Of a stretch of DNA of 36,069 nucleotides, positions 23,329 to 31,014 are shown piece by piece (positions within the stretch are counted from its first letter, which is position 1; each line of letters begins with the position of its first letter). A program made the position numbers and the translations under genes. The DNA is from Faecalicatena fissicatena (GTDB lineage: Bacteria; Bacillota; Clostridia; Lachnospirales; Lachnospiraceae). The notes under the pieces are model-generated. The model was not told the origin of the DNA, did no database searches, and worked only from the letters and a program-made list of their open reading frames with translations. The stretch covers positions 1 through 36,069 of the forward strand of contig LDAQ01000013.1 in the NCBI GenBank assembly GCA_001028025.1, read 5' to 3'.

Positions 23329-24051
23329 TCAGCGCTGGAGAATAGAAACAATGTCAAAGCGGTCTGAATTAATCCAGACAGTTGAACATTCCAGTGGAGT
23401 TGAGTGCTTATCATAAATAATCTGCTCCAGCTGCATGATTGGGGAAGCTACCTCTACTCCCAGATTCTGGACTATATCTCCCAGGGCGGGGACGGCACGG
23501 AAGAATCTGCGCCCCCATTGGATTTTCTGGTTATACTTATTTTCCATGCAGTCAAACAACGGAATGTTCTCAAGGTCTTCATCGATTAATCCGTCAAAAT
23601 ATTTGACAGGCATGTAATTCTTAAGATAAATGACAGGAACCTGATCGGAAAGTCGCACACGTTCTATATAATTTACTGCCTCCCCGGGGGCAAGCTCGAG
23701 GAGCGCTGAAATCTTTAAGTCCGGAATGATAACTTCTTTTTTTAAAACAACTGTTTTAAAGGAAAGTCCCTGCTGCTTCATGGATTCGGAGAAGGAGATC
23801 AGGCTGCTTCCGATAGGATGTTCAATCTGCTGGGAGACGACGAAAGTACCCTTTCCGCGTATTTGTGTCAGCAGACCCTGCTGGCGTGCTTCTTTCAGAG
23901 CCTTGCGCAGTGTTCCGCGGCTTACCTGGAATTCTTCTGCCAGTGCAATCTCATCAGGAATCTTACTATGTACCGGCCAGACACCGGTTTCAATGTTTTT
24001 CAGGATGATTTCTTCAATTTGTTTGTATACAGGATCAATGTTGTTGTACAT
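23329..24051 (-). CDS. GntR/UTRA-family transcriptional regulator
   Basis: A 240-residue regulator. The N-terminal winged helix (1-70) includes EIALAEEFQVSRGTLRKALKEA as the DNA-reading part and the wing RGKGTFV. The C-terminal UTRA effector domain (about 90-238) has ERVRLSDQVPVIYLKNYMP and PLECSTVWINSDRFDI, the pattern of regulators that bind phosphorylated sugars. It heads the leftward operon and faces the ABC transporter operon. Similar 16-bp candidate operators lie just downstream of both divergent promoters, so it probably represses both until the inducing sugar phosphate appears. It starts at ATG 24051; AAAGGA lies 12 bases upstream. Confidence 0.9.
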   Translation of the reverse strand: MYNNIDPVYKQIEEIILKNIETGVWPVHSKIPDEIALAEEFQVSRGTLRKALKEARQQGLLTQIRGKGTFVVSQQIEHPIGSSLISFSESMKQQGLSFKTVVLKKEVIIPDLKISALLELAPGEAVNYIERVRLSDQVPVIYLKNYMPVKYFDGLIDEDLENIPLFDCMENKYNQKIQWGRRFFRAVPALGDIVQNLGVEVASPIMQLEQIIYDKHSTPLECSTVWINSDRFDIVSILQR

Positions 24052-24099
24052 GAGAAAAACACGTCCTTTCTATAGGTGATGATAGATTATTGGTCTATA

Positions 24100-24115
24100 T
24101 GTACATCTTTGTATA
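24100..24115 (-). promoter_or_regulatory. Candidate GntR operator, repressor side
   Basis: On the minus strand TATACAAAGATGTACA. It shares 12 of 16 positions with the operator at 24279-24294, including both arms (TRTAC and GTACA). It begins 11 bases after the leftward -10, where a bound repressor would block RNA polymerase. Confidence 0.55.
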
Positions 24116-24126
24116 ACTATAAGATA

Positions 24127-24155
24127 ATATTACAATTGTATGTTTTTATAGTCAA
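24127..24155 (-). promoter_or_regulatory. Promoter of the leftward gntR-GH172 operon
   Basis: Minus-strand TTGACT (24155-24150) and TAATAT (24132-24127) with a 17-bp spacer; the start of transcription would be near 24120, 70 bases ahead of gntR. Confidence 0.65.
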
Positions 24156-24234
24156 GATAAAAAATAAAAATGTGATAATTGCACAAAAATATAATCATAA
24201 ATTGTATGATATCAACAAAATAAGCATATGAGTA

Positions 24235-24263
24235 TTGACTTCACAGGGCAATGATTATATAAT
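24235..24263 (+). promoter_or_regulatory. Promoter of the ABC transporter operon
   Basis: TTGACT (24235-24240), 17-bp spacer, TATAAT (24258-24263). Transcription would start about 24270, 55 bases ahead of the binding-protein gene. Confidence 0.75.
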
Positions 24264-24278
24264 CCACGTAAACAAAGG

Positions 24279-24294
24279 TGTACAAAAGAGTACA
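24279..24294 (+). promoter_or_regulatory. Candidate GntR operator, transporter side
   Basis: TGTACAAAAGAGTACA has perfect 5-bp inverted arms (TGTAC/GTACA) around six bases and lies 16 bases after the -10. It resembles the site at 24100-24115 in the same relative position to its own promoter. Confidence 0.6.
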
Positions 24295-24324
24295 TGGAAA
24301 AAAGTGGAAAGTGGAGGTACAGGT

Positions 24325-25668
24325 ATGAGAAAGAAACAAAACTTAAGAACGGCAACGGCGGTTCTTCTGACCGCGGCAATGACAGTAGGTGCCCTTACCG
24401 GGTGCGGAGGGAACTCTGAAAAGGAGACAGGCTCAGACGGAGGCGAATATTCAGCAGAAAATCCCGCCCATATTACTTATAAGTCACTGGCATGGATGCT
24501 GGCTGAGCAGGATGAGACACAGGCAGTTATTAATGAATGGAATGAGGCACATCCTGAAATACAGGTAGAGTACATCCAGGGAGACTGGGGTACTGTGGAC
24601 CAGGAGATGCTGACCTCATTTGAGACAGGAGATGTACCGGATATATTCCAGTACTGGACGCCGCCGATTCAGCTTTGGAAGGAACGGGGATTCCTGGCAG
24701 ATCTTTCTCCGATGCTGGATGATGAGATGAAGAATGACGTGAACCAGGAAGTGTGGGATCTGATGACCTCATCGGACGGAAAAATCACAGCGCTTCCATA
24801 TCAGAGTGAAGTTGATATGATCTACTACAATAAGACCCTGTTTAAGGAAAAGGGAATTGAAGCTCCTGCAGCAGATGACCCGTGGACATTGGACGAACTG
24901 ATTGATGCGGCACGTAAGCTGAATGATGACAGCAAAGGTGTAAAAGGAATCGCAGTGAAAGGATTGAACTGGGCTGCACGTTTCTTTAACGATTCCTGGG
25001 CAACCAAAGCGGAAGTCTCTCCTTTGAAAACGGATGGAGATCAGTATGAGCTGGATCTGGACGGAGAATACCGTGAACTTATGGAAACTTTTGTAGGTAT
25101 GGCGGAAGAGGGCATTATGGATCCGGCGATCTTTACAGATGGATATGATGCGGAATCAGCTTTCATGGACGGTCAGATCGGTATACTGGCGGGGCTTGGA
25201 TGCTATACGAGATCACAGTTCATCAATGAGATGGGCGATAAAGAGGTTGACTGGGGAATGATGCCGCCGGTTAAGATTAAGTCAACAGCAAGTTATGGGG
25301 CAATCCAGACCGTAAGTATTCCTGAAAAGTCTAAAAATAAAGAGGCTGCCATGGAATTCCTGAAATATTTCTGGAATCAGGAGAATCAGGAAAGAATCGC
25401 ACAGGCTGCATATATTTTCCCGGGCAGAAATTCCGTAATGGAGAAGTTTAACAAAGATGAGGAAGGCTGGTCAATGGCTTATCAGAGTGCAAAAAGTCTT
25501 GTAGTACCTAATTATATATCAGTACCTGGATGGGGCAGCTTTATTGAAGGTGAAGGCAAAACAATTTATCAGGAATATTTTACAGGCCAGATTACGTTTG
25601 ATGATTTTAAAGACAAGATGGAAAAGTCACTCCTGCCATTCCTGGAAGAATCCAGAATTGACAAATAA
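24325..25668 (+). CDS. Sugar ABC transporter substrate-binding lipoprotein
   Basis: A 447-residue family 1 extracellular solute-binding protein. A lysine/arginine-rich start and hydrophobic stretch end in the lipobox LTGC with C27 as the lipidated residue, followed by a flexible GNSEKETGSDGG linker. The mature part has the bilobal pattern of oligosaccharide binders, for example QDEMLTSFETG-like DVPDIFQYW and AFMDGQIGILAGLG. It captures the sugar outside the membrane for the two permeases next in the operon. No ATPase gene is present in the locus, so it likely shares a general MsmK-type ATPase encoded elsewhere. GGAGG lies seven bases before ATG 24325. Confidence 0.92.
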   Translation: MRKKQNLRTATAVLLTAAMTVGALTGCGGNSEKETGSDGGEYSAENPAHITYKSLAWMLAEQDETQAVINEWNEAHPEIQVEYIQGDWGTVDQEMLTSFETGDVPDIFQYWTPPIQLWKERGFLADLSPMLDDEMKNDVNQEVWDLMTSSDGKITALPYQSEVDMIYYNKTLFKEKGIEAPAADDPWTLDELIDAARKLNDDSKGVKGIAVKGLNWAARFFNDSWATKAEVSPLKTDGDQYELDLDGEYRELMETFVGMAEEGIMDPAIFTDGYDAESAFMDGQIGILAGLGCYTRSQFINEMGDKEVDWGMMPPVKIKSTASYGAIQTVSIPEKSKNKEAAMEFLKYFWNQENQERIAQAAYIFPGRNSVMEKFNKDEEGWSMAYQSAKSLVVPNYISVPGWGSFIEGEGKTIYQEYFTGQITFDDFKDKMEKSLLPFLEESRIDK

Positions 25669-25710
25669 CACACTTTAAGTAAAGTGATTTATCTGCAATG
25701 AATGAAACTG

Positions 25711-25740
25711 GTGCAGTGCCTGCCGCGGCAGGTGCTGCAC
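25711..25740 (+). other. Strong intercistronic hairpin between binding protein and permease genes
   Basis: GTGCAGTGCCTGCC and GGCAGGTGCTGCAC form a 14-bp stem with two wobble pairs around GC, and no T-run follows. Hairpins at this position in sugar ABC operons protect the upstream message and raise binding protein above permease levels. That role is inferred here. Confidence 0.65.
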
Positions 25741-25792
25741 TATATGAAAAGGAAGAACTGCTGCATAAGCAATGCCGGAAGGAATGAATTAT

Positions 25793-26692
25793 ATGAAAAA
25801 ATCAACTGGCCAGCCAAGAAGACTGATGAAGAATCAGACCAAAAAATCAATTATGCTGTTGCTGCCTTCATTGGTCTGCATCAGTATACTGAGTCTTTTT
25901 CCTATATTAAGAGGGATCTATATCGGTTTTACAGATTATAAAGTTGGAATGCCCGCTAAGTTTAATGGCCTGGAGAACTACAGTTACATATTTAATAACG
26001 GGTATCTTAAAGTCGCAATGAAAAATACCATGTTCATACTGCTTGTCTCGCTGATTGCTATTTATCTGATCAGTCTGGCAGTATCGATTCTTTTGAACAG
26101 CAATATACCATTTAGAAAATTATGGAGAGTTCTGCTGATTATCCCGTGGGCGGTACCACCCGTTGCGAAAGTGGGTGTATGGCAGAAAATATTTAGTGTA
26201 AATAACGGACAGCTGAACTACCTTCTTACGAAGCTGAATCTGATAGATCACAATATCGGTTGGGTGTCAGATGAAAAATATGCTATTTTTGCGGTAATTA
26301 CAATTATAGTCTGGGGATGCATTCCTTTTACTGCAATGTCGTTTCTGGCATCCATGCAGGCCATACCGGAGGAAAACTATGAAGCAGCGCAGCTTGATGG
26401 TGCAAATGCATTCCAGAAATTCTGGTATATTACATTCCCTGAATTGAGGGAAATCAGTATGGTGACAGTTTCCCTGCTGTTTATGTGGATCACCACAGAC
26501 TTCAGCTCCCAGTTCCTGCTGACAAAGGGCGGACCGGGAAGCGCAACATTGACAATAACCGTAGAGTCCTATCTGCAGGCGTTTAAATATGGTAATTTTG
26601 GACTGTCCACGGCGTATGGAAATATTATGGTTGTGGTGTGTGCAGCATTTTTGTTTTTCTATATCAGAGTACTCAAACAGAAGGAGGTGTAA
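25793..26692 (+). CDS. Sugar ABC transporter permease, MalF-like
   Basis: A 299-residue inner-membrane permease with six predicted membrane segments. The cytoplasmic EAA loop, which contacts the ATPase, is visible as EENYEAAQLDGANAFQKFWY. The first membrane segment begins after SIMLLLPSLVCISIL and the C-terminus ends in a basic tail. It is the first of the two-subunit channel for the bound sugar. ATG 25793 lies about seven bases after AAGGA; an ATG at 25784 sits too close to it. It ends three bases before the second permease's start. Confidence 0.9.
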   Translation: MKKSTGQPRRLMKNQTKKSIMLLLPSLVCISILSLFPILRGIYIGFTDYKVGMPAKFNGLENYSYIFNNGYLKVAMKNTMFILLVSLIAIYLISLAVSILLNSNIPFRKLWRVLLIIPWAVPPVAKVGVWQKIFSVNNGQLNYLLTKLNLIDHNIGWVSDEKYAIFAVITIIVWGCIPFTAMSFLASMQAIPEENYEAAQLDGANAFQKFWYITFPELREISMVTVSLLFMWITTDFSSQFLLTKGGPGSATLTITVESYLQAFKYGNFGLSTAYGNIMVVVCAAFLFFYIRVLKQKEV

Positions 26693-26695
26693 ACG

Positions 26696-27547
26696 GTGCA
26701 GGCAAAAGTAAAACGAAAAGGAAAAAAACTTTTATTTTCTATTTTAGGCCTTCTGCTGTTATTGGTTCTGTATTTTTATCTGATTGGCCCGTTTCTTGTG
26801 ATTTTGACAAATGCATTTAAAACCACATCAGAAATTAACAGTGCTGTCCCTACGTTTCTTCCAAAAAATCCTGTTTTATCCAACTTTAAGGAGCTGGCAG
26901 GGGACCAGGTATTTATGCAGGATATAAAAAACAGCTTTAAAATATCACTGATTACGATGGTGATTGCTATCCTGCTGGCGATACCAACAGCATACTCTAT
27001 GGCACGGTTCCGCAATAAACTGACTTCTGGTATGGTAGTCTGGGTATTGCTGTCCCAGATGATACCGGGAATCATTACCGTGGTGCCAGTGTATAATATT
27101 CTGAAAAACTTTGCACTTACGAATACCCATGCAGGTCTGATCATCTGCTATGCGGTGTGGTCTCTTCCGTTCTCGTGCTGGATGATGAGGGGATTTATAG
27201 GAGGTGTGCCAAAAGAGCTGGAGGAAGCGGCTCAGATAGATGGCTGTAATACATGGCAGGTCATACAGAAAATATTGATTCCGGTGATTCTTCCGGGGAT
27301 CTTGACAGCCGGTGTTTTTGCATTTATCAATGCCTGGAATGAATTGTTTTTTGCCCTGTGTCTGATGAAGACACCAGCGCTGCAGACACTTCCTATTAAA
27401 CTGCAGTCGTACATCGGAATGGGTGGTTTTGCGAGAGATGGGATGGTTGCCGCGGGATCCCTTGTTTCTACGATTCCCGGTTTGATTGTATTTATCTGTT
27501 TCCAGAAGTTCCTGGTTACAGGACTGACCAGTGGGTCAGTGAAATAG
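26696..27547 (+). CDS. Sugar ABC transporter permease, MalG-like
   Basis: A 283-residue permease with six predicted membrane segments. The EAA loop reads PKELEEAAQIDGCNTWQ and the pattern SMARFRNK just before it is typical of MalG-type subunits. GTG 26696 is the likely start because AAGGAGG (26681-26687) lies eight bases upstream and overlaps the end of the previous gene. It completes the channel; the ATPase is not in this locus. The following gene begins after 28 bases. Confidence 0.9.
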   Translation: MQAKVKRKGKKLLFSILGLLLLLVLYFYLIGPFLVILTNAFKTTSEINSAVPTFLPKNPVLSNFKELAGDQVFMQDIKNSFKISLITMVIAILLAIPTAYSMARFRNKLTSGMVVWVLLSQMIPGIITVVPVYNILKNFALTNTHAGLIICYAVWSLPFSCWMMRGFIGGVPKELEEAAQIDGCNTWQVIQKILIPVILPGILTAGVFAFINAWNELFFALCLMKTPALQTLPIKLQSYIGMGGFARDGMVAAGSLVSTIPGLIVFICFQKFLVTGLTSGSVK

Positions 27548-27575
27548 AAAAATGTGCAAAGAGAGGAACTTAGCT

Positions 27576-28784
27576 ATGAAAGAAATGACTGGCCGTGAAC
27601 GTGTGGCAGCCGCGCTGGAACATAAAGAGCCGGATCAGGTGCCGATAGATTTTGGCGCTACAAGATCGACTGGAATTAATGCACTGGCATACCGTGAACT
27701 TCTGGATTACCTGAATATAGAAGAAGAGATTAAGGTTTTTGACTTTAAACAGCTTCTGGCAGAACCGGGAGAACAGATAAGCCGTATGTTCGGAACGGAC
27801 TGCGTTGCTCTCCACCGTCTTGCTCCGTCTGCCGGAGTGCAGATTGATGAGTACAGAAGGGAGCGTCTCATGGATGGAAAAGAATATCTGGTTCCGAAAA
27901 GCTTTCGTCCTGAAGAACAGAAAGACGGCTCCTCTCTTCTTATTGCAAATGGAGTTCCGGTATTAAAACGGCCTGCGGATGGTCTGTATTTTGATGACTG
28001 CTATCATCCGCTGGAGGAGACGGAGGATGAGCTTGGGGAATATCCGCTTCCTGGAACCTCTGAGAAGGAATTGTTATATATAAAAGAACATGCCAGAGAT
28101 CTCTATGAGAATACGGACAAAGCGATCGTAGCATCCACGGGGATCAGTATTTTTGAAAAGGGAATTAAAGACTGGGGATATGAAGAATTTCTTGTAAGAA
28201 TTTACACAGAACCGGAACTGGTTAAGTCTTATCTGGAACAGTTAACTGAGGCATACCTGCAATTCCTGGATTCCTACCTGGAGGCGGTAGGCCCTTATAC
28301 AAATATCTTCCAGTGCAATGATGACCTGGGAATGCAGACGTCGACTCTGATCTCTCCGGAAGTTTACCGCGAAGTGTTTAAACCTTATCATAAAAAAATA
28401 TATTCATATATAAAGGAAAAAGTACCTGGCTCTCATATACTGCTTCATTCCTGCGGCAGTATATATGATCTGATACCGGACTTGATTGAGACAGGAGTCG
28501 ACGCCCTCAATCCGGTGCAGATTAATGCCGAAAAGATGGACCCTGGTACCCTGAAGCGCGAATTCGGCAGGGATATCACCTTTTGGGGCGGGGGATGCAG
28601 TACCCAGACAACACTGTCTTTCGGGACACTGGAAGAGATTGAAGATGAAACGAAACGGATGATAGAAACTTTTGCACCGGGAGGAGGATATGTATTCAAT
28701 CAGGTACATAACATACAGAGCAATGTGAGTCCTCAGAGGATTATAAAACTTTATGAAACTGCGAAACGATATCGAAAAATATAG
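27576..28784 (+). CDS. Uroporphyrinogen decarboxylase-family protein with H-x-C...C metal site
   Basis: A 402-residue protein of the URO-D/MtaA superfamily. It opens with TGRERVAAALEHKEPDQVPIDF (the family's typical start), and carries LLHSCGSIYDL (289-299) and GGGCSTQ (338-344), so H291, C293 and C341 match the zinc-binding triad of corrinoid methyltransferases such as MtaA. It may therefore transfer a methyl group or process a methylated or acidic sugar, rather than decarboxylate a porphyrin; no heme genes are nearby. AGAGG lies about nine bases before ATG 27576. It is last in the transporter operon and ends with a hairpin at 28810-28842. Confidence 0.75.
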   Translation: MKEMTGRERVAAALEHKEPDQVPIDFGATRSTGINALAYRELLDYLNIEEEIKVFDFKQLLAEPGEQISRMFGTDCVALHRLAPSAGVQIDEYRRERLMDGKEYLVPKSFRPEEQKDGSSLLIANGVPVLKRPADGLYFDDCYHPLEETEDELGEYPLPGTSEKELLYIKEHARDLYENTDKAIVASTGISIFEKGIKDWGYEEFLVRIYTEPELVKSYLEQLTEAYLQFLDSYLEAVGPYTNIFQCNDDLGMQTSTLISPEVYREVFKPYHKKIYSYIKEKVPGSHILLHSCGSIYDLIPDLIETGVDALNPVQINAEKMDPGTLKREFGRDITFWGGGCSTQTTLSFGTLEEIEDETKRMIETFAPGGGYVFNQVHNIQSNVSPQRIIKLYETAKRYRKI

Positions 28785-28809
28785 GATGTAATTCCTTATA
28801 CAATATTTA

Positions 28810-28842
28810 GAGCTGTCCAGAAAATTATATTCGGGACAGCTC
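28810..28842 (+). terminator. Terminator-like hairpin of the transporter operon
   Basis: GAGCTGTCC (28810-28818) pairs perfectly with GGACAGCTC (28834-28842) across 15 bases. Only TTC follows, so termination may be weak or shared with the next hairpin. Confidence 0.55.
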
Positions 28843-28866
28843 TTCGTGCGCTGCGCCCGGAAAAAC

Positions 28867-28896
28867 AAATACCCCGCAGATTACTGCGGGGTATTT
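28867..28896. terminator. Bidirectional terminator between the transporter operon and csp
   Basis: AAATACCCCGCAG, loop ATTA, CTGCGGGGTATTT: a perfect 13-bp stem. The run AAAAACAAAT at 28861-28870 provides the U-tract for the leftward csp message. Confidence 0.85.
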
Positions 28897-28945
28897 GACT
28901 TAGTTTCGCGTAGAATTCAATTCTGACGTATCACTAAAAACCGGA

Positions 28946-29149
28946 TTATGCTCCAACTACATTAACAGCCTGAGGTCCGCGGTTTCCTTCTGTGATATCG
29001 AAAGATACTTTCTGTCCTTCTTCCAGAGATTTGTAACCATCTGAAGCGATTCCTGAAAAGTGTACGAATACGTCTTCTCCGTTAGCGTCGTTTGTGATAA
29101 ATCCAAATCCTTTTTGTGCGTTAAACCATTTTACTGTACCGTTATTCAT
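28946..29149 (-). CDS. Cold-shock protein (CspA/CspB family)
   Basis: A 67-residue single cold-shock domain. RNP1 reads KGFGFIT and RNP2 DVFVHFS, with the start GTVKWFNAQ typical of the family. It binds single-stranded nucleic acid and melts RNA secondary structure. AGGAGG lies eight bases before ATG 29149. Its long leader (to about 29280) contains a strong hairpin, which fits the self-regulated, temperature-sensitive messages known for cold-shock genes. The neighbours are unrelated metabolic operons. Confidence 0.96.
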   Translation of the reverse strand: MNNGTVKWFNAQKGFGFITNDANGEDVFVHFSGIASDGYKSLEEGQKVSFDITEGNRGPQAVNVVGA

Positions 29150-29199
29150 AATAGGTACCTCCTAAAATATAATATTTGTAAATCTCAGAAAATAAAAAA

Positions 29200-29256
29200 T
29201 CACATATTTTTGTAAAGCATTATCAATGGAACATAATGACTTACAAAAATATGTGA
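29200..29256 (-). promoter_or_regulatory. Long hairpin in the csp 5' leader (possible attenuator or thermosensor)
   Basis: TTACAAAAATATGTGA (29241-29256) is the exact reverse complement of TCACATATTTTTGTAA (29200-29215). Inside, CATTAT/ATAATG extend the stem around a 9-base loop, with one 2x2 mismatch. In the csp transcript the structure is followed by TTTTTTATTTT, so it resembles an intrinsic terminator within the leader. Confidence 0.65.
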
Positions 29257-29284
29257 AATCTAACTCCGATGAAAATACACCTAT

Positions 29285-29313
29285 AGGATAGCATGAGAAT
29301 CAAAAATAGTCAA
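29285..29313 (-). promoter_or_regulatory. csp promoter
   Basis: Minus-strand TTGACT (29313-29308) and TATCCT (29290-29285) with a 17-bp spacer, giving a leader of about 130 bases. Confidence 0.65.
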
Positions 29314-29327
29314 GCGATACGTAAAAT

Positions 29328-29383
29328 ATTCATATAAATGCAAAATAATCATATAAATGCATTGAAAACATTCATATTTAATG
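29328..29383 (+). promoter_or_regulatory. Three TTCATATAA-type repeats at the ulaG promoter
   Basis: ATTCATATAAATG (29328-29340), AATCATATAAATG (29347-29359) and ATTCATATTTAATG (29370-29383) repeat at 19- and 23-bp spacing; the third overlaps the promoter. Related sequences lie before ulaA, marking a probable common regulator site. Confidence 0.55.
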
Positions 29384-29390
29384 ATAAAAT
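29362..29390 (+). promoter_or_regulatory. ulaG operon promoter
   Basis: TTGAAA (29362-29367), 17-bp spacer, TAAAAT (29385-29390); about 60 bases of A/T-rich leader precede AGGAGG and the ulaG start. Confidence 0.55.
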
Positions 29391-29459
29391 AAGCGTGAAA
29401 AGATAATAAATGATAGTTTTAATGAAAAATAATAAACATTTAAAGCAGGAGGAAACAAA

Positions 29460-30518
29460 ATGAGCAAAGTGGATGAACTGACAAGAGAGAAGTGGGTACT
29501 CGGAGCATTTCCGGAGTGGGGAACCTGGCTGAACGAGGAGATTGATGAGGAGACTGTTGCTCCGGGAACATTCGCCATGTGGTGGATCGGATGCACCGGA
29601 CTCTGGATCAAATCTGAGAACAGCACAAACATCGCAATCGATTTATGGTTTGGAAATGGTAAAAGAAGTAAAAAAACCAAAGAGATGGCTCCCTTCCATC
29701 AGATGCGTAATATGACAGGCGGAAGGATGACTCAGCCGAACCTGCGTGCAGCCCCGATCGTATATGATCCGTTTGCCGTGACTGCTGTGGATGCTGTACT
29801 GTCCACCCACTATCACAATGACCACATCGACCCATTCTTCGCAGCAGCGGTTATGCAGAACTGCGAGGCTGACGTACCGTTTATCGGACCGCTCAAGAGC
29901 GTTGAAAAATGGCTCAGCTATGGAGTACCGGAAGAAAGATGCAGAGTTGTAAAACCAGGGGATGTAATTAAGGTAAAAGACTGCGAGATCATTGTCCTGG
30001 ATTCTTTTGACAGGACCTGTCTTGTAACTGCAGATGAGGATATCAGGAATACATGCCCCAATGATATGGATGAAAAAGCGGTCAATTACCTGATCAAGAC
30101 ACCGGCAGGAAGTGTTTACCACAGCGGAGATTCCCACTATTCTACATACTATGCGAAACACGGCAAAGACTATGATATTGACATTGCGTTCGGCTCTTAT
30201 GGTGAGAATCCGGCCGGAAATCAGGACAAGATGACATCCGTAGACATCCTGAGAATGGCGGAGGCTCTTCAGTGCAAAGTCGTGATTCCATTCCATTATG
30301 ATGTGTGGACCAACTTTAAGGCAGACCCGGCAGAGATCATGATGCTGTACAACTTTAAAAAGGACGTACTTCAGTATCAGTTTACCCCGTTTATCTGGGA
30401 TGTGGGTGGAAAATATATCTGGCCTCTGGACAAAAATAAAAAACAGTTCCATTATAGAAGAGGATTTGAAGACTGCTTTACAGATGAGCCAAACGTTCCT
30501 TATCGTTCAATTCTGTAA
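29460..30518 (+). CDS. ulaG: L-ascorbate-6-phosphate lactonase-like MBL hydrolase (UlaG)
   Basis: A 352-residue metallo-beta-lactamase-fold protein matching UlaG along its length. The metal-binding signature is STHYHNDHID (115-124), further ligands lie in YHSGDSHYS and IPFHYDVW, and the N-terminal WWIGCTGLWIKS is typical of UlaG. The family enzyme opens the lactone ring of L-ascorbate 6-phosphate to 3-keto-L-gulonate 6-phosphate, in the cytoplasm, after PTS uptake. AGGAGG lies seven bases before ATG 29460. It leads a four-gene unit with PTS IIA, creatininase-family and HAD genes. The absence of UlaD, E and F nearby means the ring-opened product may be handled differently, and the true substrate may be a relative of ascorbate. 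Confidence 0.9.
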   Translation: MSKVDELTREKWVLGAFPEWGTWLNEEIDEETVAPGTFAMWWIGCTGLWIKSENSTNIAIDLWFGNGKRSKKTKEMAPFHQMRNMTGGRMTQPNLRAAPIVYDPFAVTAVDAVLSTHYHNDHIDPFFAAAVMQNCEADVPFIGPLKSVEKWLSYGVPEERCRVVKPGDVIKVKDCEIIVLDSFDRTCLVTADEDIRNTCPNDMDEKAVNYLIKTPAGSVYHSGDSHYSTYYAKHGKDYDIDIAFGSYGENPAGNQDKMTSVDILRMAEALQCKVVIPFHYDVWTNFKADPAEIMMLYNFKKDVLQYQFTPFIWDVGGKYIWPLDKNKKQFHYRRGFEDCFTDEPNVPYRSIL

Positions 30519-30552
30519 AAATAATATTCAGGATAAAAAGGAGAATGCGGAA

Positions 30553-31014
30553 ATGTTATTAAAAGAATTAGTGGAGAAAAAAAGAGTTTGCTTTCATAAA
30601 GGATTTGATACATGGGAAGAAGCGGTAGCGGCATCCTGCCAGCCTCTTCTGGATGACGGCTCTATCGAGCAGGCATATATAGATGCTGTAATCGGCTGCG
30701 TGAAAAAATACGGCCCGTACATTGTGTTTGCACCCAATATTGCAATGCCGCATTCACAGGAAGGCGCCGTCGGAGTGAATGATACGGCGGTATCCTTTAT
30801 GAAACTGGAGGAGCCGGTTCATTTTGAAGAGGGTAATCCGGATAAAGATGCCAAACTGTTTTTTGTCCTGGCGTCCAAAGACCATGAAGAACACATGAAA
30901 AACATGGAAAAGCTGGCGAATATGCTGTTGACAGCTGATATTATGGATGCTTTGATGAATGTAAAGGACGAAGAGGAGCTCCTTGCACTGGATGCGAAGT
31001 ATTCTGCGCTATGA
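30553..31014 (+). CDS. ulaC: PTS IIA component, ascorbate type
   Basis: A 153-residue mannitol/fructose-type EIIA. The phosphorylated histidine is H67 in APNIAMPHSQEGA. It receives phosphate from HPr and passes it to the IIB protein encoded at 34200. AAAAGGAG (about 30536-30543) lies nine bases before ATG 30553, which fixes the start; the longer in-frame reading overlaps ulaG. Its TGA overlaps the next start as ATGA. The IIA gene is separated from the IIC and IIB genes by two enzyme genes and a promoter, unlike the compact ulaABC order of E. coli. Confidence 0.88.
   Translation: MLLKELVEKKRVCFHKGFDTWEEAVAASCQPLLDDGSIEQAYIDAVIGCVKKYGPYIVFAPNIAMPHSQEGAVGVNDTAVSFMKLEEPVHFEEGNPDKDAKLFFVLASKDHEEHMKNMEKLANMLLTADIMDALMNVKDEEELLALDAKYSAL

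Noticed and set aside
27576..28784. Heme-pathway uroporphyrinogen decarboxylase (hemE)
   Set aside because: The zinc-type H-x-C...C motif and the sugar-transport context fit the MtaA-like branch; no other heme genes are present.
29328..29383. Possible CRISPR-like short repeats
   Set aside because: The units are only 12-14 bp, imperfect, three in number and located at a promoter; no cas genes are present.
29643..30452. 269-codon antisense frame
   Set aside because: It lies wholly opposite ulaG, which has clear catalytic motifs and a ribosome site; the antisense product shows no recognisable pattern.
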